Assembly (NCBI GenBank): GCA_020723485.1
Contig: DYIU01000007.1
Location: 1-38,388 of the forward strand
Direction of reading: 5' to 3'
Length of the DNA stretch: 38,388 bases
Origin: Acidimicrobium ferrooxidans
GTDB lineage: Bacteria > Actinomycetota > Geothermincolia > Fen-727 > Anoxymicrobiaceae
In this document: positions 22,606 to 29,983 of the stretch, in pieces
How the letters are laid out: each line of letters starts with the position of its first letter
Position numbering within the stretch: the first letter of the stretch is position 1
Position numbers and translations under genes: made by a program
Notes under the pieces: model-generated
What the model was told of the DNA's origin: nothing
Databases searched by the model: none
Seen by the model: only the letters and a program-made list of their open reading frames with translations

Positions 22606-22930
22606 CGCGTCTCCATTCCTGGTCGAACGCCATCAGCGCCGCTTCCCCGGTTTCGCCAGCCGCGCGCTTTAATTCCCGATTCGGCAGGGCGAGCAGCCAG
22701 CGTATCTCCTTGACGACGAAATCAAACCTGCAGCGCGCCACACTCTTGCCGAGCCTCTGCGCCCGCTTCCACGCTCTGAGCGCCCGCAGTGCTATCCGAC
22801 AATCATCATGATAAAGCTTTCTGCGGCTTGCCATAGGCAGGCCGCAGAGCTCGCAGTCCCGTCCGCCGCTCACGCGAACGTGCCGGACGTTTCCTCCAAC
22901 ATGAGTGATGTCATGGTATATGTTGGTCAA
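22595..22930 (-). CDS. Zinc-binding small phage protein (TTG start)
   Basis: 111 residues from a TTG at 22930 overlapping a TGA (TTGA). Residues around 26-45 contain CELCG and HDDC, a plausible C2HC zinc site; the rest is basic and helical (IALRALRAWKRAQRLGKSVA). Possible nucleic-acid binding. No family recognised. Confidence 0.6.
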   Translation of the reverse strand: MTNIYHDITHVGGNVRHVRVSGGRDCELCGLPMASRRKLYHDDCRIALRALRAWKRAQRLGKSVARCRFDFVVKEIRWLLALPNRELKRAAGETGEAALMAFDQEWRRGVE

Positions 22931-22959
22931 TCACCGCTCCCCGAGATCTGCTCGCTCAT
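22927..22959 (-). CDS. Possible 10-codon coupling ORF
   Basis: A tiny frame (MSEQISGSGD) whose ATG overlaps the upstream stop (ATGA) and whose stop overlaps the next TTG start (TTGA). It may only carry ribosomes between two genes and could have no stable product. A GGGGAG inside it serves as the ribosome site for the next gene. Confidence 0.3.
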   Translation of the reverse strand: MSEQISGSGD

Positions 22960-23102
22960 CCCTTATTCCTGAGGCCGGACCATATGATCTCGCCTTGGTC
23001 CCTGACCTGGGCATAGAGCTCCCGATCCTTTCCCGATAGCGCCCACGCGACAAGAGCGCACATTCTTATGATGAGACGGGCCAGGGCTTCACTTTCAGAC
23101 AT
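22956..23102 (-). CDS. Small hypothetical protein, 48 residues
   Basis: The frame reads MSESEALARLIIRMCALVAW and LYAQVRDQGEIIWSGLRNKG. Its ATG lies within the last codons of the upstream gene (8-nt overlap) and its stop overlaps the next start, fitting the tight coupling of the operon. One amphipathic/hydrophobic helix. Function unknown. Confidence 0.6.
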   Translation of the reverse strand: MSESEALARLIIRMCALVAWALSGKDRELYAQVRDQGEIIWSGLRNKG

Positions 23103-23343
23103 TCGGAAATCCTATTGCGCAGATTCGGCCTACCTCGTCGCGGAATATCTCAACGGATCTCGCGCGAAACCAGGGGGCTAACGTCAATCTCTTATCAAGG
23201 ATGACCTCCTCGATTATTGCCCTCTCTTTCTCGTCAACGCGTTCGCACTTCTCGCCGAATCCGGGGAATACTTCAGGACAATGATCACCCTCCTCGGGGA
23301 TTGAGCACATGCAGCTGTCGTATAGAAAGGGGCACTTACTCAT
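23095..23343 (-). CDS. Cys-rich small hypothetical protein
   Basis: 82 residues starting MSKCPFLYDSCMCSIPEEGD, with six Cys in the first 35 residues (CPF, CMC, HCPEV, KCERV), likely a metal-binding N-terminal half, and an alpha/beta C-terminal half (IIEEVILDKRLTL, RDEVGRICAIGFPNV). Not recognised. Confidence 0.6.
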   Translation of the reverse strand: MSKCPFLYDSCMCSIPEEGDHCPEVFPGFGEKCERVDEKERAIIEEVILDKRLTLAPWFRARSVEIFRDEVGRICAIGFPNV

Positions 23344-23372
23344 TGCCCCCCTCCGAGCTTCAATCTCACGGC

Positions 23373-23633
23373 TCAGTCACCCTTGAGTATGTAAAGAAAC
23401 GCATCGCCGGTGAAGTACGCTCCGACAATTAGCCCAGATAGAATCGGAAGCCCAAATATCACGGCGCTTGCCACCGTGACCCAGGTCGGCCAGTGGTGCT
23501 CGAGCGAGCAGCCCAGAACCACTATGCTCCCAATCCATAAGACTAAGATGAGCTGAACCATGAAGCCGAGTGCTGTTCTCTCTAGAAACTCGTGTTGCGT
23601 CATCACCCCGAGCAATGCCTTCAGGTATTTCAT
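23373..23633 (-). CDS. Small membrane protein, two helices
   Basis: 86 residues. Hydrophobic segments at about 24-42 (FMVQLILVLWIGSIVVLG) and 50-74 (TWVTVASAVIFGLPILSGLI). Short loops and a GAYFTGDAFLYILKGD end. Overlaps the ASCH-like gene by 4 nt. Could affect host membrane or superinfection; no family recognised. Confidence 0.6.
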   Translation of the reverse strand: MKYLKALLGVMTQHEFLERTALGFMVQLILVLWIGSIVVLGCSLEHHWPTWVTVASAVIFGLPILSGLIVGAYFTGDAFLYILKGD

Positions 23634-24004
23634 TCCGTGGCCTCCTCAACTTCCTCAAGATTCTGGACTGCGACTTCCTCGAGGTACATCACAGTGAGCG
23701 GCTCCCTGTTGACACGATAGCTATAGAACTCGCGCATTGTTGCATGGAAGGCCTCCCAATCATCAAAGCCGGCGAATTCCAACCAGGGGTCGCCAGGTTC
23801 AGCCTCTGGCAACGACTGATAGAGCATCACGACCCTGACCAGACGCTCGAGCGCCTGGCCGTCATCCACGTTCACCAGCCGAAGGAAATCGCCCGGCCTG
23901 ACCCGTTGCGCCTTGTCGCCGAGCCGGCACTCCGCAGTCTTCGCGCCCAGGAGCACCTTCCGCCAAAGACCCGGCAACATGCGGAACTCATAGGTCTTAC
24001 TCAC
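23630..24004 (-). CDS. ASCH/DUF3850-like domain protein
   Basis: 124 residues. MLPGLWRKVLLGAKTAECRL, DKAQRVRPGDFLRLVNVDDG and LERLVRVVMLYQSLP follow the ASCH/DUF3850 pattern: a beta-barrel related to PUA domains in which a conserved K and the GD turn line an RNA- or nucleotide-binding cleft. Common in phage early regions; some ASCH proteins bind or hydrolyse modified nucleosides. The substrate cannot be told here. Confidence 0.65.
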   Translation of the reverse strand: MSKTYEFRMLPGLWRKVLLGAKTAECRLGDKAQRVRPGDFLRLVNVDDGQALERLVRVVMLYQSLPEAEPGDPWLEFAGFDDWEAFHATMREFYSYRVNREPLTVMYLEEVAVQNLEEVEEATE

Positions 24005-24243
24005 TCCGACTTCACCCCCGCCGTCTCATTGGCTGGCCCCATGACCTTTCCGCAATATAGGCACTCGCGCACTCGTCCCCTGAAAGGAATCAGGCGTGTC
24101 CACGTTGCCCAATGCCCGCATTTTGCTTCGCGCCTGTCCTGGTGGTCGCTCCTGCCCAGGGCAACACCATCCCGCACCGCCTGTTTCAACCACAGGTACC
24201 ACCGCACAATGAACGCGACGGCCTTGGCAATCATCCGGTCCAT
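24001..24243 (-). CDS. Small protein with helical N-terminus and Cys/His cluster
   Basis: 80 residues from ATG 24243, which has AGGGAGGGA 10-11 nt upstream; ATG 24234 overlapping the upstream stop is an alternative. An N-terminal hydrophobic helix (AKAVAFIVRWYLWLKQAV) is followed by AKCGHWATWTRLIPFRG and RECLYCGKVMG, a C-x-H and C-x2-C zinc-knuckle candidate. Unknown function. Confidence 0.55.
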   Translation of the reverse strand: MDRMIAKAVAFIVRWYLWLKQAVRDGVALGRSDHQDRREAKCGHWATWTRLIPFRGRVRECLYCGKVMGPANETAGVKSE

Positions 24244-24401
24244 ACCGACTTGTCCCTCCCTGCCTTGTCTCGAGCTCTCCGCCACTTGCTGCGCTTGTTC
24301 CTCGAGCGCCTCCTCAGGTAAGGACAGCCGCGGCGGACGCAGTTTTTGAACGCCTTCTCCTCGGTCACATACCCGGCGTACTTCTCGCAGTAGTAGATCA
24401 A
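24231..24401 (-). CDS. Small basic Cys-containing protein (TTG start)
   Basis: 56 residues from TTG 24401, which overlaps the upstream TGA (TTGA). YYCEKYAGYVTEEKAFKNCV, then GCPYLRRR: a CEKY..VT..KA..NC motif seen in small phage zinc proteins, followed by a strongly basic tail (RRRSRNKRSKWRRARDKAGR). Possibly nucleic-acid binding. The longer open frame upstream is out of register with the neighbouring gene and rejected. Confidence 0.55.
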   Translation of the reverse strand: MIYYCEKYAGYVTEEKAFKNCVRRGCPYLRRRSRNKRSKWRRARDKAGRDKSVWTG

Positions 24402-24730
24402 CTCGCCTGGGCCCGCTCTTCGTCGATCATCCGCTTTACAACTTCGCGCGCATGCTTTTCGAAAGCCTTTACCTCGTTGCAAGCCAGGCCGACCTGCAGC
24501 AGCGCCCTCGCCATATATTCATAGCATTCAGGCGCGAGCGGTAAGAACTTGCAGATGAAGGTGACCGTGATCCTCGGCACCCGGTTTCCGGCGGGCATGC
24601 TTGACCTGATGTTTCCTACACCCACAAGTCCAAGGTCATCCACTTCTTCGCGAACAGCCTCGCTTGAGATCCTATCCGTCGTCCCGTCGGCGTGCGCTAT
24701 CTTTGTATTGAAGTCAATCTTCTCGCTCAC
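24398..24730 (-). CDS. Hypothetical phage protein (GTG start)
   Basis: 110 residues from GTG 24730 overlapping the upstream stop (GTGA), with GAAGGAGG 4 nt upstream. NIRSSMPAGNRVPRITVTFI and KFLPLAPECYEYMARALLQV suggest an alpha/beta fold with a helical end (EKHAREVVKRMIDEERAQAS). Not recognised. Confidence 0.6.
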   Translation of the reverse strand: MSEKIDFNTKIAHADGTTDRISSEAVREEVDDLGLVGVGNIRSSMPAGNRVPRITVTFICKFLPLAPECYEYMARALLQVGLACNEVKAFEKHAREVVKRMIDEERAQAS

Positions 24731-24924
24731 GCTTCCTCCTTCAGAGCTTTGAAGCGGAACTTCGCGTCGTACCAATCCCCGTCCGGCACTACGGAGATGT
24801 ATGAGACGAAGAACCGCTCACCCAGGTGCAGTTCTTCCCGGCAGTAATCCATGAACGGCTTGATGGCTGCGGCCTGGCGGTCACATGCCTCTTCAACCGC
24901 GGCCAGCCTCTCTTGTTCATTCAT
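24727..24924 (-). CDS. Small hypothetical phage protein
   Basis: 65 residues starting MNEQERLAAVEEACDRQAAA at ATG 24924, overlapping the upstream stop (ATGA). An N-terminal helix and a strand-rich end (RFFVSYISVVPDGDWYDAKF). Unknown. Confidence 0.6.
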   Translation of the reverse strand: MNEQERLAAVEEACDRQAAAIKPFMDYCREELHLGERFFVSYISVVPDGDWYDAKFRFKALKEEA

Positions 24925-25757
24925 GCCGCCAGCCCCCTCCCGTACAGATAGCCCCACACCGCGGCGGCGACGCTACCCCAGAACTCCTCCGCAGTCTCCT
25001 CGCCACCGGACCATGCGCGGAAGAAGTCCTCCAGATCCCGCAACCTGGGCTTGTTCTCGATGGAACGCAGCGACCGGAGAACGGCAGCCGGGAGTGCTTC
25101 ACCGAGGTTGATCTTGATGTTGCTACTGACAAGCCCGCCGGTGGGGACCTCTTCTATCGGCGGCCTGTAGTCTGGTGGAGCGAGGCGAGGATCCCCCTCC
25201 GCCGAATGCTCAGCACACACGACCCATTCGACCGTGGTCGCGGTGGGAACCTCCACCTTGCGGGCGGGGTCGTTCTGGCAGAACTTGCAGATCTTGAGCG
25301 CTGAAGGCTGTGTGGCTTCTTCCTTCGGCTCCATGTAGTACTCGCACTTCGAAACGCGTACGCTCCCCTCGTTGCACCCCCTCCGGGTGCAGCGGTAGCA
25401 GGGGCTGTCTTCCTTCTTGCGGTCGGGGTCATCTGACACGACAATGCCTGTGACCGCTGGCTTCTCGGGCTCCTTTGCCTTCTCCGCCGCCGGCGTCACC
25501 GGATTGAAGCCCTTGATACCCTGGAGCTGCCCTCCGCCCTTCGTCGACTTGCTCGCCTTCTTTGGCGGCGGGTGTGGGTGCTTCTTCTTCCCGGGCGACG
25601 GCTTGGCCACGTCTGGCAACTTCACGCCCGCCTCCCTGCATTCCGGGCACAGCTTCGGCTTCGGGCCGTACTTGTTCGCCGGCTCGAACTCCTTCCTGCA
25701 CTTCGGGTTCGCGCACAAACACTTCCCCGCTACCCCTGCCGCGATGCTCCTTGCCAT
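24921..25757 (-). CDS. Multi-zinc-ribbon protein with Lys/Pro linker; 5' end disrupted at a G9 tract
   Basis: 278 residues from ATG 25757 (AGGAGG, 5-nt spacing). CLCANPKCRKEF and LCPECREAG form an N-terminal zinc ribbon; a Lys/Pro-rich linker follows (about 50-80); a second cluster has CYRCTRRGC, SKCEYYM, ICKFCQND and VCAEH. The same frame continues upstream with protein-like sequence (TPWERQVERLCRKYGTDDVD) to the G9 tract at 25881-25889; with eight G it would join a TTG start at 25899 that overlaps the preceding stop and has GGAGAGG before it. So the true gene may be 47 codons longer. No catalytic motif seen. Confidence 0.65.
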   Translation of the reverse strand: MARSIAAGVAGKCLCANPKCRKEFEPANKYGPKPKLCPECREAGVKLPDVAKPSPGKKKHPHPPPKKASKSTKGGGQLQGIKGFNPVTPAAEKAKEPEKPAVTGIVVSDDPDRKKEDSPCYRCTRRGCNEGSVRVSKCEYYMEPKEEATQPSALKICKFCQNDPARKVEVPTATTVEWVVCAEHSAEGDPRLAPPDYRPPIEEVPTGGLVSSNIKINLGEALPAAVLRSLRSIENKPRLRDLEDFFRAWSGGEETAEEFWGSVAAAVWGYLYGRGLAA

Positions 25758-25895
25758 GATTTCCTCCTGTTCCGCTTCTCGCATCAGCGCCTCGTCGACG
25801 TCGTCGGTGCCGTACTTCCTGCAGAGTCGCTCGACTTGCCTCTCCCACGGTGTTGTCTCGAGCGTGCTTGTCAGCGAACGCCCCCCCCCGCCGGC

Positions 25896-26279
25896 TCAAC
25901 TCGCCCTCTCCAGCTTTTCCTTCTCCCGCCGGCGCGCGTCGTACTTGGCTCTGACCTCACGGCCCTTGTCGGTCTGCAGATATCGCGTCTTTCGCCTGTC
26001 GTCAGAGAGCTTCCGGTGGTACGGGCAGTAGCGTCGGCCCCCCTTGCTCTTTTCAACCGGGGCCCCGCAGTCCATGCAGACGCCGCGGCTGGCAGCACAG
26101 GCGACGCAGAGGATCGCCAGCGGGTCGGGCTCCTCGATCGACGTCCCGCACTCCAGGCACACGCGCTCCGTCGTCGACGTGCCGATGAAGGTGCGGGGGT
26201 CAGCCGGGCCGTAGGTCTCCTCGTAGGCGGTCTCGCGGCTTTCGATGTAGGTGTCCACTCCGATCCACACAGAGCTCAC
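25896..26279 (-). CDS. Zinc-ribbon protein with basic C-terminus
   Basis: 127 residues. CLECGTSIEEP with LCVACAASRG, then CMDCGAPVE with RYCPYHRK, make two zinc ribbons (about 41-65 and 68-87). The end is highly basic (RAKYDARRREKEKLERAS). Resembles small phage DNA/RNA-binding zinc proteins. Its stop overlaps the possible TTG start of the next gene. Confidence 0.6.
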   Translation of the reverse strand: MSSVWIGVDTYIESRETAYEETYGPADPRTFIGTSTTERVCLECGTSIEEPDPLAILCVACAASRGVCMDCGAPVEKSKGGRRYCPYHRKLSDDRRKTRYLQTDKGREVRAKYDARRREKEKLERAS

Positions 26280-26296
26280 GGCCCCCTGCTTTCCTC

Positions 26297-26710
26297 CTAT
26301 CGCTTCTCTATAATCATTAGGGCGGGGTTTAGTACTCCCCCGGACTTGTTTGCCCGCTCTCCCTCGTCACCAACCTGGACCTCGATGTTGTGCCACTTCC
26401 TGAGCTCCTCGCCGTGCTCCCAAACTCCCGAAAGGATTGAGACGGCACAGCCGTACTGGAATCCCGTAATCCCCTCGAGGTCAGCATCATGGCTCAGCCT
26501 TTTCGCTATCTCGGGGATGGTGAGGCCCTTGGCCACAAGGCCCTCCATCAGGTGCGCCCACCGGGCCGCGAAAGTCAGCACGGCCTTCCCGTATCCATCC
26601 TGGTTCGCCACGACAGCCTGTTGCCAAGCCTCCGTGTCCTTGATCTTGAACTCCGCGAAATCCACCACATCCCCCCTCCTTCCTTTCCTCATGAACCGCT
26701 GCAGTTTCAT
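26297..26710 (-). CDS. Conserved phage hypothetical protein near parB
   Basis: 137 residues from ATG 26710 (TGATG overlap). The second half, IPEIAKRLSHDADLEGITGF then QYGCAVSILSGVWEHGEELR, is a motif I have seen in small proteins of Gram-positive phages; the IPEIAKRLS part is helix-turn-helix-like. It stands in the ParB-zinc-ribbon group. Function unknown. Confidence 0.6.
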   Translation of the reverse strand: MKLQRFMRKGRRGDVVDFAEFKIKDTEAWQQAVVANQDGYGKAVLTFAARWAHLMEGLVAKGLTIPEIAKRLSHDADLEGITGFQYGCAVSILSGVWEHGEELRKWHNIEVQVGDEGERANKSGGVLNPALMIIEKR

Positions 26711-26892
26711 CACAGTCCCCTTCTGTCCGCTTCCTCGCAGGCGCGCTTCGCCGGGCAGCCGGCGCAGCTGATGCGCACGTGCTCGGGCTCCAGGATCTCC
26801 TTGCATGTTGCGCACAGTGGGTAATCCGGGACCTCCGCGCCCTGGACGGTCATATTGCGGCCGCAGCCGGAGCAGACGACGGGGGTTATCAT
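26710..26892 (-). CDS. Small zinc-ribbon protein
   Basis: 60 residues from ATG 26892, overlapping the ParB stop (ATGA); the longer open frame upstream lies inside parB and is rejected. Four Cys pairs or knuckles: VCSGCGRN, PLCATCKE, ISCAGC and RACEEADR. Probably nucleic-acid or protein binding. Confidence 0.65.
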   Translation of the reverse strand: MITPVVCSGCGRNMTVQGAEVPDYPLCATCKEILEPEHVRISCAGCPAKRACEEADRRGL

Positions 26893-28358
26893 GCGGCCTC
26901 GCCCTCCTTGGGCTTCGGCTCTCCGTCCTCCCGGTGGGGGCACTTCTCCGGGCAGCCGACGTTGATGTATGAGTCGCGCTCCGGATGGAAGAAGCAACCC
27001 GCCGAGCACTCCCCGGGCGCCTTGAACTCCGACCACTCAACATCGATCTTGACCTCGGGCACGAAGCCGCGGCCGACCATGACCTCGACCATGTTCTCGG
27101 CACGCCAGCTGAGGCGTGAATCTTCCTGCTCGTCCTGCCTCAGGGTCTCGACCACGAGCGCCTTGAGGTCCTCGTCGGAGAGCAGCTCGAGGTCCTCGCG
27201 GCGCGGGAGGCTGGACCCGGTCGACGGCGACTTCTTGACGAGCTTCTTCTTCTCGGCCAGAAACTTCTTCTTCTTGGCGTCGAAGCAAGCCGGGTCGGCC
27301 GCGGTGCAGTAGAGCCAGGGGTAGGAGAGGCCGACGTCCCGGTGATGCTGGAACGCCTCGGGGACCTGGTAGAGGCTCTTGCACTTCTTGCAGCTTTTCA
27401 CCAGGTCGAACATGTCGACCTGGACGTTCTTGCCGTCAATCCACCTGGAGTCGCGGTCGATGAGCCGCTTCGAGTCGAGCTTCTGGAGCTTCTCGCGGAC
27501 CTTCGTCTCTTGGTTACGCTTGTAGTCGTAGCAGGTCTGGTCCGGGTCCGCGCAGACGTAGGCGGTGCTATAGCCCTCTTTCTTGAGGCCGAGCCAGCGC
27601 GCCACCCTGTAGTTGACCTCGACGAAGTGCTCGCAGTCCCCCTCCTCGCGGCAGTAGCGCTCCACGCAGCACCGCTCAACCCCGTTGCGCGCGTTGTGGT
27701 ACTCGCAGCAGAAGACGGACAGCTGGCGATCGAGCGCGCCGGCGGGGAGCCTCTCGAGCTTCTTGACGGCCCTGACGGTGCTCGTCTCCAGGTACCTGAA
27801 GTCGGAGGCGTCCTTCAGCACCCGGGCCCTGACCTTGTCGTCGTTGATCTGGCCGATGGTGGCGAACGTCTCCAGGGCGGTGCCCTGTTTCACGTACGCC
27901 TCGAGGACCTCAGGATGCTTTGCGAGGGAGTACCTGGTGCCAATGTAGGCCGGGCTCTTGCCCAAAGCCTTCGCCACCGCGGCGCGCTTCATGCCGCCCT
28001 CGATAAGCTCCACGATCGCGGGGGCCTCCTCGTCTATCGAGAGGTCTTCACGCTGGAGGTTCTCTACCAGGGCCATCTGGATCGCCTCCTGGCGAGTCGC
28101 CGGCGCATCAACGACGATACGCGGTATCTCATCGAGCCCGAGCATCTGGCACGCCTTCACGCGGCGCTCCCCGCACACGATGATGTACTCCATCTTCTTG
28201 CTGTGCGGGCTTTTCTTCATGGCGTAGACCGTCGGCGGCTGAAGCAGGCCAAGCTCCTGGATGCTCTTGGCGAGCTCCTCGAGGGCAGCGGTACCGAAGT
28301 CCTTGCGCGGGTTGTGATTAGTCGGCTTGATGTCAGAGGGCTTGATAGTCTGGATCAC
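26889..28358 (-). CDS. ParB-like DNA-binding protein with large Cys-rich C-terminal region
   Basis: 489 residues from GTG 28358, which overlaps the upstream stop (GTGA) and has AGGAGG 5 nt before it; the open frame starts 39 nt earlier without a ribosome site. Residues 1-100 are a ParB/Srx-type domain (IVCGERRVKACQMLGLDEIP, VENLQREDLS); about 110-190 is the KorB/HTH part (AAVAKALGKSPAYIGTRYSL). The remaining 300 residues contain many Cys/His groups (CCEYHNARNGVERCCVERYC, CKKCKSLY, CFFHPERD, CPEKCPHRE) and no recognised domain. No ParA neighbour. It could act in replication, segregation or transcription. Confidence 0.8.
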   Translation of the reverse strand: MIQTIKPSDIKPTNHNPRKDFGTAALEELAKSIQELGLLQPPTVYAMKKSPHSKKMEYIIVCGERRVKACQMLGLDEIPRIVVDAPATRQEAIQMALVENLQREDLSIDEEAPAIVELIEGGMKRAAVAKALGKSPAYIGTRYSLAKHPEVLEAYVKQGTALETFATIGQINDDKVRARVLKDASDFRYLETSTVRAVKKLERLPAGALDRQLSVFCCEYHNARNGVERCCVERYCREEGDCEHFVEVNYRVARWLGLKKEGYSTAYVCADPDQTCYDYKRNQETKVREKLQKLDSKRLIDRDSRWIDGKNVQVDMFDLVKSCKKCKSLYQVPEAFQHHRDVGLSYPWLYCTAADPACFDAKKKKFLAEKKKLVKKSPSTGSSLPRREDLELLSDEDLKALVVETLRQDEQEDSRLSWRAENMVEVMVGRGFVPEVKIDVEWSEFKAPGECSAGCFFHPERDSYINVGCPEKCPHREDGEPKPKEGEAA

Positions 28359-28569
28359 GTCGACCTCCTGGTCGTCTTCTTCAAGCAGTTCCTGCACAGT
28401 GATTCCTCTTTGCCATATGCGACGTCATCCTTGGCGACGAATGACCTCTTGCACCTGGTCTGCACCATTCGCGGACCGCTCATGCCGGGCAGGGCATCCT
28501 GGACGGAGGCGACTATGTGGACCCCCCCCCCCCCCGCACAGCCTTGAAGGTCTCGAGGATCTCGGTCAT
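28355..28569 (-). pseudogene. Small Cys-containing protein gene, out of frame at a G14 tract
   Basis: The ATG at 28569 shares its A with the upstream stop (TGATG) and starts MTEILETFKAVR. It then enters 14 consecutive G (28522-28535). With 14 G the frame ends after two more codons at a TAG (28513-28515). With 12 or 15 G it would run on as VHIVASVQDALPGMSG, RCKRSFVAKDDVAYG and LCRNCLKK to the stop at 28355, which overlaps the parB GTG. The intact product would be about 70 residues with a C-terminal zinc knuckle. Either phase-variable, expressed by slippage, or a homopolymer error. Confidence 0.65.
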
Positions 28570-29207
28570 CAGCGAGCCTCCCCATCCGAGGCGTCCATGG
28601 CTTCAGCCCACGAAATGCAGACGCCGGCGACGTCGATCAATTGCTTGCGGAGGGCTTCGTTGTCGTCGATGCGAACCCCGACCTTGACCACCTCGCGGAG
28701 TAACGTTTCTTTCCATCCATAGCCCTGCTCCAGGTGATGCTCGTCAGTGTTTAATCCGTGTTGAGCTTCCTGCTCAACGACCTTCTCCAGCAGATCCACG
28801 ATGATGTCATGTGGAATCACAGCGCCCCCCTTGTCACTTCGTGCCCGCCATTTCCTGATCCTGTTCCTCGTGTAGGTGCGCTCATGGTTCTTCTGGCACG
28901 TGGCACACCGTCGGCCTGGTCCCTTCCTCAAAGTGAACTGCCGGCCGCAGTCAACGCACCTGATAGCAGGCGGCAACGCCTTTTGCTTGTACCTCTGAGA
29001 TGCTGACCGGACCGCGAGCTTGTTGCTGACCTTCGCGCAGGTCTCGCACCACACCGCCTGCTTCGCCCTGTGCGATATATCAGCCCCGCAAGCCTTGCAC
29101 CTGCCCCGGGTCCTCGGCGTCTCGTAATCGAGGATGGCGAGCAGGACCAGCTCTTCCCTGTCCGGGCTCTCCGCGGCTTCATCCAGCAGACGGCAGCTCT
29201 CGTTCAA
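28569..29207 (-). CDS. Double zinc-ribbon DNA-binding-like protein
   Basis: 212 residues. CKACGADISHR with WCETCAKV and CVDCGRQFTL with RCATCQKN form two zinc ribbons (about 37-57 and 84-106), then a basic stretch (ERTYTRNRIRKWRARSDKGG) and a helical C-terminal half (HDIIVDLLEKVVEQEAQHGL). Likely nucleic-acid binding. Overlaps the lysozyme-like gene by 4 nt. Confidence 0.6.
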   Translation of the reverse strand: MNESCRLLDEAAESPDREELVLLAILDYETPRTRGRCKACGADISHRAKQAVWCETCAKVSNKLAVRSASQRYKQKALPPAIRCVDCGRQFTLRKGPGRRCATCQKNHERTYTRNRIRKWRARSDKGGAVIPHDIIVDLLEKVVEQEAQHGLNTDEHHLEQGYGWKETLLREVVKVGVRIDDNEALRKQLIDVAGVCISWAEAMDASDGEAR

Positions 29208-29983
29208 ATGGCCTGCACCACCCTCGTGATGTTGTCCGCGTAGCTGCTGTGATCCGGGCCCGGGCTACCCCCGCCGTGCCAGAACCAGGCCAAGTACCAG
29301 ACGTCTCCGGCGAAGCCCCGGCTGGCGGAGATCTCCGCCAGGCGGCCGAAGTACCAGCGGACCTGGGCCTCGTAACCGCACCCTCCTATATCCGAGCCCA
29401 GGGCGCCGAAAAGGTTGTGGCTGCCGCGGCCGCCGCTCGACTCCTCGTTCAATGTCGCGGGGCAGAGACGGCAATCCACCCCTGTCTGCTCGCCCAGGTC
29501 GACCATGAGCGGCACCAGGTCGACAAGTTCCTGAACGTGGTGGTGACCGGTCATGTAGGCGGTGAGTCGGATAATGAGATCCTGCCTCAGGTGTTCCCGC
29601 TGCCTCGCTCTCTCCTGCTCCACCACGTAGTCGAAAATCCAGGACCTGTCGCTCAAGATGTCGAGGCCTGCCTGGCCCAGGGGCGCGTTGGGAGCGACGG
29701 AAGGCTGGGGTGCCGCCACTGCCACGGGTCCTATCGTGGTGCCGCTCCCTGTTGCGCCCGGCTCCGGGGAGATGCCATCCGGGACCGGAGCCTGAAAGGT
29801 GGGCAGGCGGAAGGCAGAGGCAACGGGTCTCGCGACCAGGGTAGGCGTGCCCCCCGCCTTGCCGGACGAAACTTGATATGATACGCCTACCGCGAGCGCC
29901 ACTCCCAAGATCACGGTTGCCGCCGCCCCCAAGCTGGTGAGCAACCTGTCTTTGCGGCGCTCGCGCCTTTTTCGTTTTCTCAT
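29204..29983 (-). CDS. Membrane-anchored lysozyme/transglycosylase-like protein in the early operon
   Basis: 259 residues: a very basic start (MRKRKRRERRKDR), one membrane helix (14-35), a Pro/Ala-rich linker (40-105), then a helical domain. Residues 153-198 read VDLVPLMVDLGEQTGVDCRL, TLNEESSGGRGSHNLFGALG, matching the Glu-Ser and HN-x-FG features of lysozyme-fold peptidoglycan hydrolases (Glu180 or Glu181 as the acid). It ends YADNITRVVQAI. N-in topology places the domain outside the membrane. Its place among early genes, not the lysis cassette, is unusual. Confidence 0.65.
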   Translation of the reverse strand: MRKRKRRERRKDRLLTSLGAAATVILGVALAVGVSYQVSSGKAGGTPTLVARPVASAFRLPTFQAPVPDGISPEPGATGSGTTIGPVAVAAPQPSVAPNAPLGQAGLDILSDRSWIFDYVVEQERARQREHLRQDLIIRLTAYMTGHHHVQELVDLVPLMVDLGEQTGVDCRLCPATLNEESSGGRGSHNLFGALGSDIGGCGYEAQVRWYFGRLAEISASRGFAGDVWYLAWFWHGGGSPGPDHSSYADNITRVVQAI

